Made by a program: the position numbers and the translations under genes. Below the pieces are notes generated by a model. That model searched no databases. It was not told where the DNA came from and saw only the letters and a list, made by a program, of their open reading frames with translations. A stretch of DNA of 19,742 bases from RGIG8700 sp045535635 (GTDB taxonomy: Bacteria > Bacillota > Clostridia > RGIG6154): assembly GCA_045535635.1 (NCBI GenBank), contig JAZSLZ010000049.1, positions 1-19,742 on the forward strand. Reading direction: 5' to 3'. Numbering within the stretch: the stretch's first letter is position 1; every line of letters begins with the position of its first letter. Positions 17,080 through 19,742 of the stretch are shown in pieces.

Positions 17080-17105
17080 GTATATAAACTGTATAATTTA
17101 TATAC
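17080..17105 (-). promoter_or_regulatory. Palindromic operator candidate upstream of the cyclase operon
   Basis: GTATATAAA and TTTATATAC form a perfect 9-bp inverted repeat with an 8-base centre (CTGTATAA). It is very AT-rich and sits where the promoter of the cyclase operon should be, so it could be a repressor operator. No regulator gene adjoins it. A transcript hairpin is the alternative. Confidence 0.45.
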
Positions 17106-17112
17106 TAAGCTA

Positions 17113-17236
17113 TGAAATGAATAATTAATAATGAATGATGAATAATCGTGGTTGAAAATCGCAAGGCGATTTTCTTCATTAATTTTTCATTATTCAATAT
17201 TCATTAGCTTTGCGACTTCATTATTCATTAATTTCA
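17113..17236. repeat. Long imperfect inverted repeat (MITE-like)
   Basis: The whole segment folds on itself. The outer arms are TGAAAT (17113-17118) with ATTTCA (17231-17236). The middle arms are 17130-17146 with 17189-17205 (15 of 17 bases complementary). The apex is a perfect hairpin GAAAATCGC / GCGATTTTC (17154-17174, 3-base loop). Short words related to ATTCATTATT recur on both arms. There is no coding capacity. It is probably a small non-autonomous element or a structured spacer at the edge of the variable region. Confidence 0.6.
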
Positions 17237-17260
17237 CCAAATAGATGAAATCTTTATATT

Positions 17261-17301
17261 GCGACACATGACACATAAGGTTTAGATGCAAACTTTTTCT
17301 G
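17261..17301 (-). repeat. Array element, copy A (shortened)
   Basis: Contains the shared core ATAAGGTTTAGATGCA, but GACACAT is duplicated just before it (17263-17277) and the far half of the element is missing. The core is followed by TTTTTCTGTCGATAT, where the hairpin ladder starts. It lies at the distal end of the array and follows no recognisable gene. Confidence 0.7.
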
Positions 17302-17492
17302 TCGATATGCAAACTAAAAGTTTGCTCGATATTTTACTTCGTAAAATCGATATGTTTTCCCTTCGGTCAAACTCGATATGATATGAATTCTCGTTGCCGC
17401 AAGGCAACATATCGAGCCATCAGGCATATCGAGTGCAAAGCACATATCGAGAATTCGTTAGAATTCATATCGATGCGTTGCTTATGCAACGC
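17302..17492. repeat. Hairpin ladder with four TCGATAT and four ATATCGA spacers
   Basis: TCGATAT occurs at 17302, 17326, 17347 and 17373. Its exact reverse complement ATATCGA occurs at 17409, 17426, 17444 and 17467. Between them lie small hairpins: 17309-17325 (GCAAAC/GTTTGC), 17332-17346 (TTTTAC/GTAAAA), 17354-17372 (GTTT/AAAC around C-TTCG-G), 17393-17408 (GTTGCC/GGCAAC, loop GCAA), 17416-17425 (GCC/GGC), 17433-17443 (GTGC/GCAC) and 17451-17466 (GAATTC/GAATTC); an eighth, 17475-17492 (GCGTTGC/GCAACGC), follows the last spacer. Pairing left with right spacers in nested order gives a stem carrying opposed hairpins. No ORF of useful length was seen. Its function is unknown. Confidence 0.85.
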
Positions 17493-17496
17493 AATT

Positions 17497-17557
17497 GCGA
17501 CACATAAGGTTTAGATGCAACTTATTTTAGTAGCAAGTTCGCATCAATTTAGGACTA
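17497..17557 (-). repeat. Array element, copy B
   Basis: Core ATAAGGTTTAGATGCA with outer arms TGCGA (17496-17500) and TCGCA (17539-17543). It ends TTTAGGACTAAA, 4-7 bases after the stop codon of the neighbouring gene (read on the minus strand). The hairpin ladder, not a gene, lies on its other side, and there is no ATGTCGAA leader. Confidence 0.8.
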
Positions 17558-17563
17558 AAAATA

Positions 17564-17845
17564 TCAACCACCTGTGCAACAAGGTATGTTTATTGCGACA
17601 AAATAAATTATCAAACCAATCGCAAAAAAGAAAAGCGGTAAATACATTTTTAAAGGTCTATTTTTTACCAATCTTAACGTAAGAAAGACTATTGTAAGAA
17701 TTACCGCTACAAGCCACGTTAAAACAACAAAAAACAAATATTCTTCGGTATGATTTTTTACCCATGCCTCAACGTTAAACAGACAGTACGCTAGATATAT
17801 TAGTCCGAGCATATATGGAATTATATTTAGAATTTTCTTTTTCAT
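17564..17845 (-). CDS. Small membrane protein of unknown function (array unit 1)
   Basis: Not recognised. It has 93 residues with three hydrophobic segments: ILNIIPYMLGLIYLAYCLF near the N-terminus, LFFVVLTWLVAVILTIVFL in the middle, and LPLFFFAIGLIIYFVAINI near the end, closing with IPCCTGG. The start is set at 17845 (MKKKILN), which has AAGGAAG 8 bases upstream. The frame stays open 29 codons further to an ATG at 17932, but those codons are read entirely through the conserved array element and are probably not translated. A single gene with no own promoter seen, it lies between elements B and C and is oriented like all genes of the array. Confidence 0.65.
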   Translation of the reverse strand: MKKKILNIIPYMLGLIYLAYCLFNVEAWVKNHTEEYLFFVVLTWLVAVILTIVFLTLRLVKNRPLKMYLPLFFFAIGLIIYFVAINIPCCTGG

Positions 17846-17859
17846 TATTTCAACTTCCT

Positions 17860-17946
17860 TTCGACATCTTTCGACATATCCATATTGCGACATATAAGGT
17901 TTGGATGCAAACCTTTTTTCAAGTGAGTTCATGTCGAATTAGGAAC
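17860..17946 (-). repeat. Array element, copy C with leader repeats
   Basis: Best-folding copy: outer arms CGACAT (17888-17893) and ATGTCG (17931-17936), inner perfect 8-bp hairpin AAGGTTTG / CAAACCTT (17896-17915). Its core differs by one base (GGTTTGGATGCA), which completes the inner stem. The leader side holds TCGACATCTTTCGACATA next to the ribosome binding site of array unit 1. Confidence 0.85.
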
Positions 17947-17953
17947 AAAAAAT

Positions 17954-18409
17954 TTACTTCACTTCAAACCAAGATACATCTTTTAATTCATCCCACATAG
18001 CGACTGATTTATTATAACTAATTTCAATTAAAGCACTATCGAACTCTTTATTGTTATTAAAAAGCAAATATATTTTAGCCTTATAACCATCATTGGTTTT
18101 ACTCTCATCATACTGCAACAATATAGTATCTCGGAAATCGACATTATTTAAATCATTAACAGAAATAATTTCACTATTGTTTTTATACAGAACTAATTGC
18201 TCTATCGTAGGCAGTTGAAGCATTACCATTCCCTCACCTGATTGATGAGCCTTGTTGCACGGATTCATAGGATGTTCTGATAAAACTTCCATCCAATCCA
18301 TTTCAAATACGAGGGTATAATTTTCATAATACAATCTTGAACATTCGCAATCATGAAAATCAATATACTTAAGATTGTTTTCGCTAATTACACTAAATTT
18401 CTTATTCAA
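17954..18409 (-). CDS. Hypothetical protein with FHDC motif (array unit 2)
   Basis: Not assigned to a family. It is 151 aa, soluble and acidic, rich in Asn, Glu and aromatic residues, with no signal peptide or membrane segment. A Cys/His-rich stretch IDFHDCECSRLYYENYTL (about residues 16-33) and EHPMNPCNKAHQSGEG (about 45-60) could bind metal, but that is inference. The start is a TTG at 18409 preceded by GAGGTGAT. In-frame ATG starts are absent upstream, and the nearby out-of-frame ATG and GTG run into stops within two or three codons. It lies between elements C and D. An immunity-type or cassette-borne accessory protein is possible but unsupported. Confidence 0.7.
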   Translation of the reverse strand: MNKKFSVISENNLKYIDFHDCECSRLYYENYTLVFEMDWMEVLSEHPMNPCNKAHQSGEGMVMLQLPTIEQLVLYKNNSEIISVNDLNNVDFRDTILLQYDESKTNDGYKAKIYLLFNNNKEFDSALIEISYNKSVAMWDELKDVSWFEVK

Positions 18410-18424
18410 TCACATCACCTCATT

Positions 18425-18510
18425 TTGACAATTTTCGACATATTTATATTGCGAGGCATAAGGTTTAGATGCAGTCTGTTTTCAAAGAGAGTTCGTGTTA
18501 AGTCAGGATA
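18425..18510 (-). repeat. Array element, copy D with leader repeats
   Basis: Core GCGAGGCATAAGGTTTAG starting at 18451 is identical over 26 bases to copy E. The far end, GTTCGTGTTAAGTCAGGA, is 4 bases from the stop codon of array unit 3. The outer arms pair poorly in this copy. The leader contains a degenerate TTTTGACAATTTTCGACATA next to the TTG start region. Confidence 0.8.
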
Positions 18511-18514
18511 AGAA

Positions 18515-19045
18515 TCAACCTTCTGCAAAAACCTGATTTGGCTCATCTCTTAATTCCCACAACTCTTCTCCGTCATACTTAAGCTTATATGTATCGTGAT
18601 GATTAGCAGTGACAACATTTACATACATTCCGTCTGCCTCTTGAAAATAGATTAACAGTCCTGACTTTTTAAATTCATCAAAGTCAGATCCAACAACAAT
18701 GCTTTTATCAAACAAATAATTTTCTCCATAATAAACATCGCAAGAAAGTATTATTTCAAAATCGTCAACATTTACTTTTGGTATTTTGTATTTGAATACA
18801 TCAAATTCTGACACTTGTTCGGCAGAACAAAGCACACTATTCTCTTCAGTTTGTTTATTATGCAATGATAGTTTTAAATCATAAGTCATTGAGCAACACG
18901 CATTTGAAGTTATCAGTATTTTATTTGGTTCGCTTACGGTTGGACGTATAGGGCGTTTGTTTGGGTCATCAAATAACCAAACTACACCATATACAATTAC
19001 ACTGATAACTAAAACTATAGATGCAATTTTAATAGTTCGTTTCAT
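18515..19045 (-). CDS. Membrane-anchored extracytoplasmic protein of unknown function (array unit 3)
   Basis: Not recognised. It is 176 aa. A single N-terminal hydrophobic helix after MKRTIK (IASIVLVISVIVYGVVWLF, residues 7-25) fits an uncleaved signal anchor with the remainder outside the cell. The outer part has a Cys pair SNACCSMTYDLKLSL (about 47-61), a third Cys at VLCSAEQ, a fourth in SCDVYYGE, and a beta-rich pattern. No lipobox was seen. The start at 19045 follows GAAAGGAG, whose GAAAGG belongs to the repeated leader of element E. Single gene between elements D and E, same strand as its neighbours. Confidence 0.7.
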   Translation of the reverse strand: MKRTIKIASIVLVISVIVYGVVWLFDDPNKRPIRPTVSEPNKILITSNACCSMTYDLKLSLHNKQTEENSVLCSAEQVSEFDVFKYKIPKVNVDDFEIILSCDVYYGENYLFDKSIVVGSDFDEFKKSGLLIYFQEADGMYVNVVTANHHDTYKLKYDGEELWELRDEPNQVFAEG

Positions 19046-19055
19046 AATGTGCTCC

Positions 19056-19140
19056 TTTCGACATCATTCGACATCTCTTTATTGCGAGGCATAAGGTTTA
19101 GATGCAGTCAATTTTTAAGGAAGATCGCGTCGAGTTAAAA
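19056..19140 (-). repeat. Array element, copy E with leader repeats
   Basis: Core from 19084, same subtype as copy D. Outer arms CGAGGC (19085-19090) and GCGTCG (19127-19132) pair at 5 of 6 positions. The leader holds two TTCGACATC words exactly 10 bases apart (19058 and 19068), directly before the ribosome binding site of array unit 3. The far end is 8 bases from the stop codon of array unit 4. Confidence 0.85.
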
Positions 19141-19148
19141 TCCCAAAA

Positions 19149-19457
19149 TCACTTAAAACTTATTATTTGATTTCCTTTATATTTCAAAGTTCCTTTTTCC
19201 TTAATTCGATAATTGTTATATGAATATGCAGAAACATTAAATGAAAGCTTTTTGTCTTTTGTCTTAAAAACAATAATATAACTTTCCTGCTTAAAGATTT
19301 TCGGATATCTGGAAACTATATTTGACTTATATTTATCAAACACTTCTGCTTTAACTGTTTTAACGGAAGCAACTTTGTTCCAAATCAATTTTTTTACAAA
19401 AGGAAACCAACATAATAAAAATAAAATAATTGAAAAGAAAATCATTGCATTATCCAT
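19149..19457 (-). CDS. Small membrane-anchored protein, DUF2500-like (array unit 4)
   Basis: A 102-aa protein. An N-terminal membrane helix (MIFFSIILFLLCWFPFVKKL, residues 5-24) is followed by a small beta domain: VKAEVFDKYKSNIV, YIIVFKTKDKKLSFNV, YNNYRIKEKGTLKYKG and ISF. This order (VKA-V-DK, tyrosine/F-x-F strand, then YG/NYRIKEKGTLKYKG and a final F) resembles DUF2500-type proteins, in which the tail reads like 'Y..L..GD.G.L.YQG..F..F'. The match is by eye and moderate. The ATG at 19457 follows AAGGAGAGA. It lies between elements E and F in the same orientation as its neighbours. Confidence 0.7.
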   Translation of the reverse strand: MDNAMIFFSIILFLLCWFPFVKKLIWNKVASVKTVKAEVFDKYKSNIVSRYPKIFKQESYIIVFKTKDKKLSFNVSAYSYNNYRIKEKGTLKYKGNQIISFK

Positions 19458-19471
19458 TATATCTCTCCTTT

Positions 19472-19561
19472 TTCGTCAATATTCGACATTCTTTACATTA
19501 CGACACATAAGGTTTAGATGCAAACATTTTTGGTATCATGTTCGTGTCTAGTTAGGACTAA
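19472..19561 (-). repeat. Array element, copy F with leader repeats
   Basis: Core CGACACATAAGGTTTAGATG from 19501. Outer arms GACAC (19502-19506) and GTGTC (19544-19548). It ends GTTAGGACTA, 5 bases from the stop codon of the last gene. The leader side holds TCGTCAATATTCGACATT before the ribosome binding site of array unit 4. Confidence 0.85.
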
Positions 19562-19565
19562 ACAA

Positions 19566-19742
19566 TCAAACTGACATTGCACAATCAAAAAGATATTTAT
19601 ATAACAGAATATTTAAAATAAATATCATAAGCATTAATACATTTATCCATATAAATTTTATACTTTTTTGTTTTTTAGCAATGCTAATTAAATTTAAAAC
19701 TATTCCCACCGGAATAGACAACCACATTAAAAAGATACTATA
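19566..19742 (-). CDS. Small membrane protein, 5' partial (array unit 5)
   Basis: An open frame runs from the window edge to a TGA at 19566-19568, giving 58 residues without a start. Two hydrophobic segments are visible: SIFLMWLSIPVGIVLNLISI, then after a basic KKQKSIK turn, FIWINVLMLMIFILNILLYK, closing YLFDCAMSV. No family was recognised. Support is the stop codon lying 5 bases from element F, the same arrangement as in the other units, plus a clear membrane pattern. The gene continues beyond the window, so length and start are unknown. Confidence 0.6.
   Translation of the reverse strand, partial: YSIFLMWLSIPVGIVLNLISIAKKQKSIKFIWINVLMLMIFILNILLYKYLFDCAMSV

Noticed and set aside
17887..17920. 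Plus-strand terminator in element C (hairpin AAGGTTTG/CAAACCTT followed by T6)
   Set aside because: Only copy C has the complete stem, and no plus-strand gene lies upstream. Kept as part of the element.
17261..19560. CRISPR array
   Set aside because: The repeats are spaced 236-633 bases apart with genes between them, and no cas genes or uniform spacers are present.
17497..19561. Canonical integron attC sites
   Set aside because: YYYAAC-like words occur at one end of some copies (CCTAAC in F), but the opposite end lacks a complementary GTTRRRY and the ends vary between copies. No integrase is in the window, so only an integron-like architecture is claimed.

Overview
The window looks like chromosome of a low-GC Gram-positive anaerobe of class Clostridia (Bacillota). 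The basis is AT-rich DNA, strong purine-rich ribosome binding sites (AAAGGAG type), UGA used as a stop, hairpin-plus-T-run terminators, near-consensus sigma-A promoters, and an ordinary clostridial gene set: iron-sulfur serine dehydratase, AGCS symporter, MATE and YitT proteins, and a galacturonate operon. No species can be named from the sequence alone.

Layout. 1-1146 (+) is the 3' part of a single-chain L-serine dehydratase. It converges through a shared hairpin with a minus-strand pair, an AGCS amino-acid:cation symporter followed by a tRNA-dihydrouridine synthase (1160-3480, ATGA overlap). 3630-6145 (-) is nagA followed by a ROK-like sugar kinase, probably for salvage of N-acetylglucosamine. 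6298-8538 (-) is a YitT-family membrane protein followed by a MATE exporter. 8644-9834 (-) is a CofE-like F420-0:glutamate ligase family protein, divergent from a LysR regulator (9938-10819, +); their promoters overlap at the -10 element. 10834-14878 (-) is the galacturonate operon uxaB-uxaA-uxaC. 14982-17053 (-) is a three-gene operon: cyclase-family hydrolase, aldo/keto reductase, SLOG-domain protein.

The character of the DNA changes at 17054-19742. First come about 500 bp without a gene: a perfect 9-bp-arm palindrome at the cyclase promoter, a long imperfect inverted repeat (17113-17236), and a ladder of eight small hairpins separated by four TCGATAT heptamers and then exactly four of their reverse complement ATATCGA (17302-17492). 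Then comes a one-gene-per-unit array. Five small minus-strand genes (the last cut by the window edge) encode unrelated small proteins, mostly membrane-anchored or unrecognised. Each is separated from the next by a roughly 60-90 bp element with an invariant core (ATAAGGTTTAGATGCA, one substitution in one copy), flanking inverted repeats and, in the four copies that precede a gene, a pair of 10-bp-spaced ATGTCGAA-like repeats leading into the ribosome binding site. A fifth full-core copy and a sixth, shortened one flank the hairpin ladder.

The array resembles an integron cassette array in architecture (single promoterless ORFs, same orientation, a structured repeat directly after each stop codon). 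However, canonical attC core sites are not visible and no integrase lies in the window. This array and the hairpin ladder are the most likely undescribed systems here. The rest of the window is ordinary sugar, amino-acid and uronate metabolism.
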